DNA of 64,000 bases from Ruminococcus sp. (GTDB lineage: Bacteria; Bacillota; Clostridia; Oscillospirales; Ruminococcaceae). The stretch lies in contig JAJBTZ010000090.1 of assembly GCA_020860605.1 (NCBI GenBank), positions 248,001 through 312,000 of the forward strand, read 5' to 3'. The notes beneath the pieces are model-generated. The model had not been told where the DNA came from. It searched no databases and worked only from the letters and a program-made list of their open reading frames with translations. This document shows positions 7,380-15,798 of this stretch, piece by piece; position 1 is the stretch's first letter, and each line of letters opens with the position of its first letter. The position numbers and the translations under genes were made by a program.

Positions 7380-7721
7380 TCAGACCATTCCTCCTAATTT
7401 TTCACCGCCAAGAAGATGGAAATGCAGATGCATAACCGTCTGCCCGGCAGATTCGCCACAGTTGGACACAACTCTGTAGCCACTCTCATCGAGGCCGACA
7501 GAATGGGCATATTCAGCGATAGCTTCAAAAATCTTCGATATTACTGCACTGTTTTCAGGAGTGATTCCACTGACTCCTGAAATGTGCTCCTTCGGAACGA
7601 AGAGAACATGAACTGGAGCAACAGGAGAGATATCCTTGAAGGCATAGACATATTCATTCTCGAAGACCTTTGTTGAAGGGACTTCGCCGTTAATGATTTT
7701 GCAAAACAGACAATCTGACAT
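7380..7721 (-). CDS. HIT-family nucleotide-binding protein (HinT-like)
   Basis: This 113-residue protein has the histidine triad HLHFHLL (H-x-H-x-H-x-x) in MHLHFHLLGGEKLGG near the C-terminus and an N-terminal CLFCKIINGEVPS segment with the two Cys (CxxC) of HinT-branch proteins. HinT proteins hydrolyse AMP-lysine and other nucleoside phosphoramidates, including adenylates formed by tRNA synthetases. It sits 18 bp downstream of alaS, which fits such a housekeeping role. Confidence 0.9.
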   Translation of the reverse strand: MSDCLFCKIINGEVPSTKVFENEYVYAFKDISPVAPVHVLFVPKEHISGVSGITPENSAVISKIFEAIAEYAHSVGLDESGYRVVSNCGESAGQTVMHLHFHLLGGEKLGGMV

Positions 7722-7739
7722 TTCACACTATCCTTTCTA

Positions 7740-10397
7740 TTACTTGATGAATTCTGATACAACACTTGCAGCCTGAGACAGAGCACTGTCAAGCTTGGAG
7801 GTGTCCCCTACTCCTGCCATTGCAGAATCTGGACGTCCACCGCCCTTACCACCTGTTAAAGCTGCTATCTTTCCGGCAAGCTTTCCAGCTACAACACCCT
7901 TAGCGATTGCTTCCTTACCGCAAGAAACAGCTAAGTTGCCAGTAGCGCCATTGACACAAGCGATAACGCAGACGTTATTTGGAGCCTTATCTCTTACCAT
8001 TTCAGCGATTAGCCTGATGTCATCAGGCTTGAGGCCTTCAAACTTGGCGTGATAGATGTTGAGGCCTTTAAGCTCTTCGCCACTCGTGAGAACGCTTTCA
8101 GCTCTTATTTCAGCCATTGCAGCGTGGAGCTTCTCGTTTTCCTTCTCGAGAGTGTGAACCTCTTCAGAAACACCCTTGCACTTCATGACTAAGTCACTCG
8201 GATTGCTGAGCTTGAGTGATGCTGCTGCTTCGTTAATCTGAGCGGTTTCCTTGGACATGAGGTCCAATACTCCCCAGCCTGTTACAGCTTCGATACGTCT
8301 TACTCCTGCTGCTACTGAGGATTCACTCACGATCTTGAAGAGGCCCGCCTGAGAGGTGTTGTCAAGATGAGTACCACCACAAAATTCGAGGGAGGCGGTT
8401 TCACTATCGGAGCCCATCTTTACGACTCTGACGGTCTCGCCATACTTCTCTCCGAAGAGAGCCATTGCGCCAAGCTTCTGTGCTTCAGCTATCGGCATAA
8501 CCTCAGTTGTGACGTTCATGCTCGAAAGAATCCAAGTGTTGACAAGCTTCTCGACTTCAGCGATTTCTTCCTTGGTCATTGCTGAGAAGTGGGAGAAGTC
8601 GAATCTGAGTCTTTCACTGTCTACGAGCTGGCCAGCCTGATGGACATGGTCGCCAAGAACCTTTCTTAAAGCTGCCTGCAGGAGGTGAGCACAGGAGTGG
8701 TTTCTTCTGACTGCCATTCTGTAATCGGCATCGACCTCGAAATCAGCCTCTTCGCCAACCTCGATTGCGCCTTCGACGACCTTGACCTTGTGGGCGATCT
8801 TTCCGCCTACAGCCTTGGTGGTGTCGAGGACTTCGCATTTGCCAGTCTTCGTAGTGATGACTCCCCTGTCGCCTACCTGTCCGCCACTTTCTGCGTAGAA
8901 GGGAGATACAGGAGCCACGATATAAACCTCATCGCCGATTCCAGCATACTCGAGGAGCTCTTCATCGTTTGCGATATAATCGATAGTTGAGTGAGCGCTC
9001 AGTGTTTCATAGCCGACAAATTCGGTTGAATATTCTTTCGGCATCTTATGGAAGATGGTTTCATCAGCACCCATGTACTTCGAATCGCCTCTGGCAGCAC
9101 GAGCAGTCTCCTTCTGGTGCTTGAGGGCTTCTTCGTAGCCATCCTCATCGCAGCTAAGGCCTTTTTCTTCGAGGATTTCTCTTGTGAGATCAATCGGGAA
9201 GCCATAGGTATCGGAAAGAGTGAAGCACTTCTTGCCGTCAAGAACGGTTTCGCCAGAAGCTTCGAGCTCTTCGACATAGCCGTTGAGGATTCCGAGGCCA
9301 CGGTCAATAGTGGCGTTGAAGTTCTTCTCTTCGTTTGTTAGAAGCTTTTTGATGTACTCATACTTGTCCTCAAGCTCGTTATACTCAGCCTTCGAGGAGT
9401 CTACAACGGTCTTGACCAGATCCTTCAGGAACAAGCCATTGATGCCGAGAAGCTTTCCGTGTCTTACGGCACGTCTTAAAAGTCTACGCATTACGTAGCC
9501 TCTGCCTTCGTTCGAAGGGAGAATTCCGTCGGAAGCCATGAAGGTGACTGATCTTATATGGTCGGTGATGACTCTGATTGAAACGTCCTTCTTATGGTCG
9601 ACGCCGTACTCACAGCCTGCAATCTCGCAGATCTGGTCTCTTACGGCCTTGATGGTGTCGACATCGAAGATGGAGTCAACGCCCTGCATAAGGGCTGCAA
9701 GTCTTTCAAGACCCATGCCGGTATCGATATTCTTCTGAGCTAACGGAGTGTAGGTTCCGTCCTCGTGGCGCTCATACTGGGTAAATACCAGGTTCCAGAA
9801 CTCCATGTATCTGTCACAGTCACAGCCGACATGGCAGTCTGGCTTTCCGCAGCCGTATTCAGGACCACGGTCGAAATAAATTTCAGAGCAGGGTCCACAA
9901 GGTCCGTCGACTCCTGCTTCCCAGAAGTTGTCCTCCTTGCCCATACGATAGATTCTGTCCATCGGAACTCCGACCTTTTCGTGCCAGATCTGTTCAGCTT
10001 CGTCGTCGTCTTCGTAAACGGTGACATAGAGCTTGTCTTCGGGAATCTCCAAAACCTTGGTTACATATTCCCAAGCCCAGGTTATTGCCTCTTCCTTGAA
10101 GTAATCGCCGAACGAGAAGTTTCCGAGCATTTCGAAGAAGGTTCCGTGACGAGCGGTTTTGCCTACGTTTTCAATGTCGTTTGTACGGATGCATTTCTGG
10201 CAGGTGGTCATTCTGGTTCTCGGAGGGACCTCCTGACCTGTGAAATATGGCTTTAAAGGAGCCATACCTGCAATTATGAGAAGAACGCTCTTGTCGTTCT
10301 GGGGCACCAGAGAGTAGCTCTTATGGCGAAGGCAGCCCTTCGATTCAAAGAATTTAAGATAGCTCTCCCGAAGCTCATTGAGCCCCATCCATTTCAT
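7740..10397 (-). CDS. alaS: Alanine--tRNA ligase
   Basis: 885 residues, the usual AlaRS length. The class II core has PRTRMTTCQKCIRTNDIENVG, GTFFEMLGNFSFGDYFKEEAI and GMGLERLAALMQG. The editing domain has the zinc ligands HSCAHLL (HxxxH) and CGGTHLD (CxxxH), and the C-terminal Gly-rich GGKGGGRPDSAMAGVGD of the C-Ala/DHHA1 region is present. The ATG at 10397 is preferred over the one at 10403, because AAAGGAAG lies at proper distance only from the former. It charges tRNA-Ala and clears mischarged Ser/Gly. Expression is controlled by the T-box leader upstream. Confidence 0.97.
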   Translation of the reverse strand: MKWMGLNELRESYLKFFESKGCLRHKSYSLVPQNDKSVLLIIAGMAPLKPYFTGQEVPPRTRMTTCQKCIRTNDIENVGKTARHGTFFEMLGNFSFGDYFKEEAITWAWEYVTKVLEIPEDKLYVTVYEDDDEAEQIWHEKVGVPMDRIYRMGKEDNFWEAGVDGPCGPCSEIYFDRGPEYGCGKPDCHVGCDCDRYMEFWNLVFTQYERHEDGTYTPLAQKNIDTGMGLERLAALMQGVDSIFDVDTIKAVRDQICEIAGCEYGVDHKKDVSIRVITDHIRSVTFMASDGILPSNEGRGYVMRRLLRRAVRHGKLLGINGLFLKDLVKTVVDSSKAEYNELEDKYEYIKKLLTNEEKNFNATIDRGLGILNGYVEELEASGETVLDGKKCFTLSDTYGFPIDLTREILEEKGLSCDEDGYEEALKHQKETARAARGDSKYMGADETIFHKMPKEYSTEFVGYETLSAHSTIDYIANDEELLEYAGIGDEVYIVAPVSPFYAESGGQVGDRGVITTKTGKCEVLDTTKAVGGKIAHKVKVVEGAIEVGEEADFEVDADYRMAVRRNHSCAHLLQAALRKVLGDHVHQAGQLVDSERLRFDFSHFSAMTKEEIAEVEKLVNTWILSSMNVTTEVMPIAEAQKLGAMALFGEKYGETVRVVKMGSDSETASLEFCGGTHLDNTSQAGLFKIVSESSVAAGVRRIEAVTGWGVLDLMSKETAQINEAAASLKLSNPSDLVMKCKGVSEEVHTLEKENEKLHAAMAEIRAESVLTSGEELKGLNIYHAKFEGLKPDDIRLIAEMVRDKAPNNVCVIACVNGATGNLAVSCGKEAIAKGVVAGKLAGKIAALTGGKGGGRPDSAMAGVGDTSKLDSALSQAASVVSEFIK

Positions 10398-10436
10398 AAA
10401 CATCTTCCTTTCAATATTTCTTTCTTACAAATAAAT

Positions 10437-10655
10437 ATGCCCCGACCCACAAACATGGGGCGAGGCAATCGCTGTACCACCCAATTTTATCCTGCAAGAA
10501 TTATCCCACAAGATCTCGTAAGGCTGTAACGGTGCCAACCGTTGCGGTTTTCCGCAAAGCTCAGGGGGAGCACCTGGAACCACACACGAACTCGCGCCAA
10601 CCGTTCGCTCTCTTTGTTGCAGTCTGCCAGTCATTCCCTTCAACGCCTTTAACCA
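10437..10655 (-). promoter_or_regulatory. T-box leader of alaS
   Basis: The roughly 255-base leader holds the conserved T-box sequence GGGTGGTACAGCG (minus strand, about 10483-10470), which binds the 3' end of uncharged tRNA. A competing GC-rich terminator hairpin follows (10466-10438, GCCTCGCCCC.../...GGGGC then ATATTTATTT). The 5' part, about 10560-10650, folds into a long stem I-like region. I did not assign the specifier codon with confidence; GCN is expected. Uncharged tRNA-Ala would favour the antiterminator and allow alaS transcription. Confidence 0.88.
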
Positions 10656-10661
10656 AAGACT

Positions 10662-10690
10662 ATTATATTCGCTTTTTTCACGCTTGTCAA
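10662..10690 (-). promoter_or_regulatory. Promoter of the T-box/alaS transcript
   Basis: On the minus strand a consensus TTGACA (10690-10685), a 17-bp spacer and TATAAT (10667-10662); predicted start near 10655. Confidence 0.85.
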
Positions 10691-10695
10691 CCGTT

Positions 10696-11403
10696 TTAAA
10701 AAAGTTTTGTCTTCAGAATTTCGTAAAATTCGCTCAGGTTTGTAACAGAATACTCCTGTCCGAAATAGGGCTTCCCGCCTGCCCTGTCGATTAAAACAGA
10801 ATGGCAACCAAATCTCTTGGCAGTCAGGATGTCCTTCGGCTCGTCGCCTATCATCACCATTTCAGAAGGCTCGAGATGATAGTTATCTGCGATTATTTCA
10901 AGGCCCTTTGGCGACGATTTACGATAACCGCAGGTAATCGACGAGACATACATGTCGAAATACGGTAGCAGCTCTGAGAAGTAGCTCTTGTGGAGCTCGT
11001 CGGGCATTCCAGTTGCGACGTCTGTTAAGGTGCAGACGATGTAGCCGTCCTCACGAAGCTTCTTCAAGGTTGGCACCGAATCGGGATAAATATAGGGCTT
11101 TAAATTCATGTGAGCGAAGAATTCTCTTATAACATCATTGAGATCAAAATCGCAGTTCCAGTCTTTTGTGACGTCACGGAAAATTTCCTCTGGCGTAAAG
11201 TCCTTTTCACGTGGCTTGATCTGCGGGCTGTAGGAACGATAGATTTCTATCGACTTCTCAAGCTGTTCATCGGTTATGGGCAGGTTTAAAACCTCTCTCA
11301 CGTGATGAAGTGCTGGTCCGTAGTAATCAAGCCAGGTGTTAGGCATATCTATGTATTCCATCAGTGTTCTTCCGACATCGAATACCACTGCTTTGATTTT
11401 CAC
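10696..11403 (-). CDS. HAD-superfamily hydrolase (haloacid dehalogenase-like phosphatase)
   Basis: 235 residues. Motif I is VFDVGRTL at residue 6: the nucleophile Asp is present but the second Asp (D+2, usual acid/base) is Gly. Motif II is CTLTDVATG near 111, motif III Lys is in YRKSSPKGLE near 153, and motif IV is MIGDEPKDILTAKRFG near 174. This is the subfamily I cap-type layout of YjjG-like nucleotidases and phosphoglycolate phosphatases. The Gly variant is common in related FDVGGTL proteins and may change activity. It is a single gene with its own promoter. Confidence 0.8.
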   Translation of the reverse strand: MKIKAVVFDVGRTLMEYIDMPNTWLDYYGPALHHVREVLNLPITDEQLEKSIEIYRSYSPQIKPREKDFTPEEIFRDVTKDWNCDFDLNDVIREFFAHMNLKPYIYPDSVPTLKKLREDGYIVCTLTDVATGMPDELHKSYFSELLPYFDMYVSSITCGYRKSSPKGLEIIADNYHLEPSEMVMIGDEPKDILTAKRFGCHSVLIDRAGGKPYFGQEYSVTNLSEFYEILKTKLF

Positions 11404-11436
11404 TTACATTCCCTCCAAAGAAATCGTTCGAGAAGT

Positions 11437-11465
11437 ATTATACACGATTTCAACGGAGTTTGCAA
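11437..11465 (-). promoter_or_regulatory. Promoter of the HAD gene
   Basis: On the minus strand TTGCAA (11465-11460), a 17-bp spacer and TATAAT (11442-11437). It lies just downstream of the stop of the ABC operon, so the HAD gene need not depend on readthrough. Confidence 0.75.
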
Positions 11466-11471
11466 GAGAAA

Positions 11472-13310
11472 TCAGACAAACTGTGAGTTATAAAGTGTCG
11501 CGTAGAAGCCACCCTTCTGCATGAGCTCATCATGAGTTCCACTCTCAGTGATTTCGCCGTTCTGAAGAACTAAAATCATGTCGGCATTGCGGATGGTCGA
11601 GAGTCTGTGAGCGATTACGAACGAGGTTTTCCCGTTCATGAGCTTTTTCATGGCTTCCTGAATGAGGATTTCGGTTCTCGAGTCGACATTAGAGGTTGCT
11701 TCATCTAAAATCAGCATATGGGTCTTCTCGTTCATGAGCATAGCTCTGGCTATCGTTATCAGCTGGCGCTGGCCTTTTGAGATGTTGACGCCGTCGTCAG
11801 AGATAACGGTATCGTAGCCATTCGGGAGATGCTCGATATAGGATTCCATCTTGGCAGCACGGGCAGCCTCCTTGACCTCCTCCATGGTGGCGTCTTCCCT
11901 GCCATAGGCGATGTTCTCATAGATAGTGCCACCGAACAGCCATGTGTCCTGCAAAACCATCGTATAGGCTCGCCTGAGGTCAGAGCGCTTGAGAGAGTGA
12001 ATCTCGGTTCCATCAACGGTGATTTCGCCACTGTCGGGCTCGTAGAAGCGCATCAGGAGGTTTATAATCGTCGTCTTTCCTGCTCCTGTTGGACCAACTA
12101 TCGCTATAGTCTTGCCGGGTTCAGCTGAGATGTCGACGTTCTTGAGAATGGTTCTGCCCTTGGTGTAGCTGAAGGTTATATCCTTGAGCTCCACCTCACC
12201 GTTGACTTCGTTTATCGGAAGAGCATCAGGATTGTCAGCAGGCTCGGGATTCTCGTCAATGATTCTGAATACTCTCTCAGCAGCTGAGAAGGCGGACTGG
12301 AACTCGTTCATTATCTGAGCAAATTCATTTATTGGGCCTGCAAACTTTCTTGAGTACTGAACAAACTTCGCAACGCCTCCGAGTGAAATAAAGAAGAGCG
12401 AAGCCTCCTGAATAGCTCCAGAGTTCGAGAACATGTACATAATTCCGCCAAGAATCATGATGAGCGAGAGGGAGAGGTTGTTGACGAGTCCTACTGAAGG
12501 GCCTAAGAGTGCTCCGTAATATTCTGCAGTGTAGTCAGCGTCCATCGCCTGCTTGTTCCTCTTGCCGAAGCGTGAGGAGATTTCCTTCTCCATTCCGTAG
12601 GCAGAGATGGTTCTTCCGCCAGAGAGCATCTCTTCAGCGTAACCGTTCAACTCGCCAAGTTCAGAGGAACGCTTATGGAATAGCGGACGGACTTTCTTTG
12701 AACGGTATTGAGTCATGAAAACCGAAATCGGGACTGTTATCACGAAAACGATGATAAGAGGCTTAGAAATCTGCCACATGAAGACGAGTGAACCTATAAC
12801 GGTATAGATGCTCGTCAGAACCTGAACCAAATCGGTTGAAAGCGAGGTGTTGACGGTGTCGATGTCGTAAGAGATACGGCTTATCATGTCACCAGCGGGG
12901 TGAGTGTCGAAGTAGCCGATGGGAAGGCTTGTGAGCTTCTCGAAGAGCTCACGGCGCATTGTGTAGACTATCTTCTGGCTGATATGGATCATCAGAACCG
13001 ACATTAAGTATGAGAGAATTGCCGAGACGATATAGCAGATGAGCATATATGCAACGTTCCGCCATACTGCCTCAAAGTCAACGTTGCCAGCTGAAGCCAT
13101 GGCATCGATTGCGTCGCCTGAATACTGCGGTCCCATGAGGGCTAACTGATTTGAGACGAGAGTAAGAACAATTGCAATTGCGAAGAGGAATTTATGCTGG
13201 AGGATGTATTTTGAAAGTCTCAGGAGAACACCGTTACGGGTTTTCTTGTCGAGCTTCTGGGTCTCTCCCTTCTTTGATTGACCTTTTATATCATTCTGAA
13301 GTCTATTCAA
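11472..13310 (-). CDS. Heterodimeric ABC exporter subunit, catalytic half
   Basis: An ABC exporter half-transporter of about 612 residues: a six-helix membrane domain, then a nucleotide-binding domain with Walker A GPTGAGKTT, a degenerate signature ISKGQRQ in place of LSGGQ, canonical Walker B LILDEATSNVD and H-loop IAHRLST. This set is the mate of the degenerate half encoded upstream: together they form one full and one crippled ATP site, as in BmrCD, LmrCD and TM287/288. Preferred start is TTG at 13310 with GGGAGGTGG upstream; a longer GTG start at 13337 lacks a ribosome site. It overlaps the preceding gene's stop. Confidence 0.9.
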   Translation of the reverse strand: MNRLQNDIKGQSKKGETQKLDKKTRNGVLLRLSKYILQHKFLFAIAIVLTLVSNQLALMGPQYSGDAIDAMASAGNVDFEAVWRNVAYMLICYIVSAILSYLMSVLMIHISQKIVYTMRRELFEKLTSLPIGYFDTHPAGDMISRISYDIDTVNTSLSTDLVQVLTSIYTVIGSLVFMWQISKPLIIVFVITVPISVFMTQYRSKKVRPLFHKRSSELGELNGYAEEMLSGGRTISAYGMEKEISSRFGKRNKQAMDADYTAEYYGALLGPSVGLVNNLSLSLIMILGGIMYMFSNSGAIQEASLFFISLGGVAKFVQYSRKFAGPINEFAQIMNEFQSAFSAAERVFRIIDENPEPADNPDALPINEVNGEVELKDITFSYTKGRTILKNVDISAEPGKTIAIVGPTGAGKTTIINLLMRFYEPDSGEITVDGTEIHSLKRSDLRRAYTMVLQDTWLFGGTIYENIAYGREDATMEEVKEAARAAKMESYIEHLPNGYDTVISDDGVNISKGQRQLITIARAMLMNEKTHMLILDEATSNVDSRTEILIQEAMKKLMNGKTSFVIAHRLSTIRNADMILVLQNGEITESGTHDELMQKGGFYATLYNSQFV

Positions 13311-15027
13311 CGAAACCACCTCCCATCTGTGATTCACTTATCTCACGGTATTCGTTGCAGCTTTCCATCAGCTCGTCATGAGTGCCATAGCCGATGATTT
13401 CTCCATCATCTAAAACGAGGATTCTGTCGCAGCTCTTGACTGAGGATACTCTCTGAGCAACTGTGATTACTGTGGAGTCGTGAATATTCTCAGCTAACGC
13501 TTTACGAAGATTTGCATCGGTCTTATAGTCGAGAGCTGAGGAGCTGTCATCCAGGATAAGAATATCCGGCTTTGAGGCAACCGCACGGGAAATAAGAACT
13601 CTTTGCTTCTGGCCACCTGATAGATTCGCTCCCTTGACAGCTAAAACGCTTTCGTAGCCATCTTTCTTGGCTGAAATAAAGCTGTCGGCCTGAGCTATCT
13701 TTGCAGCTTCGACTATTTCTTCGTGACTCAGGTTTCTGCCGAAGCGGATATTCTCTTCTATCGTGTCGGCATAGAGAAAGTCGTTCTGCATGGCGCTGCC
13801 GAAGAGAGTGTAGAGCTTTTCCTTCGGAATGGTCCTCAGGTCTTCGCCATCGATGTAGATGGCACCATCAGATACATCATAGAAACGCATCAGGAGCTTG
13901 ATTAGTGTTGATTTACCGCTTCCTGTTGCGCCAATTACGCCAAGTGTTCCACCACGTTCTATCTCAAGATTGATATTCTCGAGATTATTCTTCTTGCCTT
14001 CATAAGAGAAGGAAACATTTCTGAAGATAATATGCTTATCGGTCTCGATATCGGGGTACTGAGACTTGTCAGCAACTTTCAGGTCCTCTTCACTGAAAAG
14101 TACTTCATCGATACGCTTCGAAGAGGCTTCGGCTTTTGTGTACATAACGAAAAGTCTCGTCACGCCCATGAGAGCATTTGAAATGAGGGTGAAGTACTGC
14201 ATGAAGGCGATTACAGTCTCAGGAGCGGAGGTTCCACCTTGGATTCTGTAAGCAGCGAGGACTACTACAACGACAATACCGAGATTCATCGAGAGAGTCA
14301 TTATAGGGTTGACAAGACCCATCGTGATGTTGGCCTTCTTTTCGTCCTTGACAAGAGCCTTGTTGGTGACATCGTAGCGGTTCTGCTCGTAGGTTTCCTT
14401 TGAGAGAGCCTTGATGACTCTGATGCCGGAAACGTCCTCACGGACAACTCTGGTCATGCCATCGACTGAATGCTGGACCTTGGTGTAAAGTGGAACGCCT
14501 TTCATCGAGATGAAGCAGACAACCACAAAGATAATCGGGACCATTGCTACCATGACAACTGCAAGGTGAGCGTCCATTGCAAGGGTGATGATGACACCAC
14601 CTATGAGCATAATCGGCTGTCGGATGCCCATTCGCTGCATGGTTCCTAAGAAATGGCGGATATTGTATGTGTCGGTGGTAATTCTCGATTCTAAGGACGC
14701 GATTGTGAACTTGTCCGTCTGGGCAGCAGAGAGGCGGATTGTCTTCTCAAATAGATCCTGCCTCAGCTTCTCAACAGCTGTTCTTGTCAGAAGCTCTGAA
14801 CGACGGTTAGCGATTACGTTCAGAGTGCAAGCAAATACAGAACAAGCGACCATCAGTCCGCCCCACAATAAAATCTCAGATATTTTCTCGTGAACAACTA
14901 TGCTTCCTAAAATATAGCTTAAAATATACGGTAGAGCAAGCTCAGCAATAGTGCCGATAGACTTGATTGTCATAGCGACTGCCACAGAGCCCCAAATCGG
15001 TTTAAGATAACGCAAAATCAGTTTCAC
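13303..15027 (-). CDS. Heterodimeric ABC exporter subunit, degenerate half
   Basis: 574 residues with six predicted membrane helices followed by an ABC ATPase domain: Walker A GATGSGKST, an intact signature LSGGQKQR, but Walker B ending in LILDDSSSALD (catalytic Glu replaced by Asp) and Gln in place of the switch His (VAQRVSS). These two changes mark the degenerate site of heterodimeric multidrug exporters. Its ATG overlaps the marR stop (ATGA), and its own 3' end overlaps the partner gene, so the three genes are translationally linked. Substrate unknown; a drug or peptide is likely given the MarR partner. Confidence 0.9.
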   Translation of the reverse strand: MKLILRYLKPIWGSVAVAMTIKSIGTIAELALPYILSYILGSIVVHEKISEILLWGGLMVACSVFACTLNVIANRRSELLTRTAVEKLRQDLFEKTIRLSAAQTDKFTIASLESRITTDTYNIRHFLGTMQRMGIRQPIMLIGGVIITLAMDAHLAVVMVAMVPIIFVVVCFISMKGVPLYTKVQHSVDGMTRVVREDVSGIRVIKALSKETYEQNRYDVTNKALVKDEKKANITMGLVNPIMTLSMNLGIVVVVVLAAYRIQGGTSAPETVIAFMQYFTLISNALMGVTRLFVMYTKAEASSKRIDEVLFSEEDLKVADKSQYPDIETDKHIIFRNVSFSYEGKKNNLENINLEIERGGTLGVIGATGSGKSTLIKLLMRFYDVSDGAIYIDGEDLRTIPKEKLYTLFGSAMQNDFLYADTIEENIRFGRNLSHEEIVEAAKIAQADSFISAKKDGYESVLAVKGANLSGGQKQRVLISRAVASKPDILILDDSSSALDYKTDANLRKALAENIHDSTVITVAQRVSSVKSCDRILVLDDGEIIGYGTHDELMESCNEYREISESQMGGGFVE

Positions 15028-15473
15028 TGCTTATCTCTCCCCTCATAATATTCTCTTGCACGGTTGGCGACTTTGGCGAGTAGCGACTCGAAGGTCTCCC
15101 TTTCCTCGGAAGTTAAATCCTCGGTGACATAGTCATTCCACTCGTTAGTAGCCTGCATGACGGCTGGGAGAACGGCATTAAGCTTCTCTGTGGGATAGCA
15201 GCATAAGATTCTCTTGTCAGTCTTCGACTGCTCACGGGTGATGAAGCCATCCTCCTCAAGATGAGCGAGGTTTCTTGCGATATTACTCTTGTTAACGAAA
15301 ACGTGTCTGCCGAGCTCCTCAGCTGAAATCCCAGGGTGATGAGCTATTGGAATGACATATGACAGATGCCAGGCGCAAAGACCCTCGCAAAGCTCGTTAT
15401 CCTTGAGCTTATCAGCTCTGAAGAGATTTCCGCAACGGCTGATAACGTCCGCTCGTCTTAATATTTTTGGCAA
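15024..15473 (-). CDS. MarR-family transcriptional regulator
   Basis: 149 residues with the winged-helix layout of MarR: HHPGISAEELGRHVFVNKSNIARNLAHLEEDGFITREQSKTDKR contains the recognition helix and the wing Asp-Lys-Arg, and it ends with a long helix for dimerisation. The start is TTG at 15473, with AAAGGGGAA upstream. It is the first gene of an operon with both ABC exporter halves, and a 31-bp palindrome over the predicted start site suggests autorepression relieved by ligand. Confidence 0.9.
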   Translation of the reverse strand: MPKILRRADVISRCGNLFRADKLKDNELCEGLCAWHLSYVIPIAHHPGISAEELGRHVFVNKSNIARNLAHLEEDGFITREQSKTDKRILCCYPTEKLNAVLPAVMQATNEWNDYVTEDLTSEERETFESLLAKVANRAREYYEGRDKQ

Positions 15474-15496
15474 AGCGATTCCCCTTTCTTAAAAAT

Positions 15497-15527
15497 AGTT
15501 GCAACCGCAACGATTGCGTTCGCAACT
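15497..15527. promoter_or_regulatory. Probable MarR operator
   Basis: An imperfect 31-bp palindrome runs from AGTTGC to GCAACT, with inner CGCAA/TTGCG arms. It lies directly downstream of the -10 box (15529-15534) and covers the predicted start site of the marR-ABC operon, where repressor binding would block transcription. Confidence 0.7.
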
Positions 15528-15528
15528 A

Positions 15529-15556
15529 ATTATATCATTATATCTGAAAATGTCAA
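15529..15556 (-). promoter_or_regulatory. Promoter of the marR-ABC operon
   Basis: On the minus strand TTGACA (15556-15551), a 16-bp spacer and TATAAT (15534-15529); the operator palindrome abuts it. Confidence 0.8.
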
Positions 15557-15565
15557 GTGTTTTTT

Positions 15566-15599
15566 ACAAAAAATAAAACCGCTTCGTTAAGAAGCGGTT
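15566..15599 (-). terminator. Terminator of tRNA-Val
   Basis: A 9-bp stem AACCGCTTC (15577-15585)/GAAGCGGTT (15591-15599) with a 5-base loop is followed on the minus strand by TTATTTTTTGT. It begins two bases after the tRNA CCA. Confidence 0.85.
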
Positions 15600-15600
15600 A

Positions 15601-15676
15601 TGGTGAAGATAATAGGACTCGAACCTATGACCCCCTGCACGTCAAGCAGGTGCTCTACCAGCTGAGCTATACCTTC
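15601..15676 (-). tRNA. tRNA-Val (anticodon GAC)
   Basis: 76 bases with acceptor arms GAAGGTA/TATCTTC, D-arm GCTC...GAGC, anticodon stem CCTGC/GCAGG with loop TTGACGT (anticodon GAC), the TTCGAGT T-loop, discriminator A and encoded CCA. Confidence 0.95.
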
Positions 15677-15692
15677 ATTTGGTACGTGATAG

Positions 15693-15721
15693 ATTATACT
15701 AAATCCTGAGGCGTTTGTCAA
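15693..15721 (-). promoter_or_regulatory. Promoter of tRNA-Val
   Basis: On the minus strand a consensus TTGACA (15721-15716), a 17-bp spacer and TATAAT (15698-15693). Confidence 0.85.
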
Positions 15722-15752
15722 GCCCTTTTTTGAAAAAAGATTTTTAAGACGC

Positions 15753-15789
15753 CAAAAAGGATCCGCCGATATATAGTTTTATCGGCGGA
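15753..15789 (-). terminator. Terminator of the esterase operon
   Basis: A 9-bp stem TCCGCCGAT (15762-15770)/ATCGGCGGA (15781-15789) with a 10-base loop is followed on the minus strand by TCCTTTTTGG, ten bases after the esterase stop. Confidence 0.8.
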
Positions 15790-15798
15790 CACGAGAGG

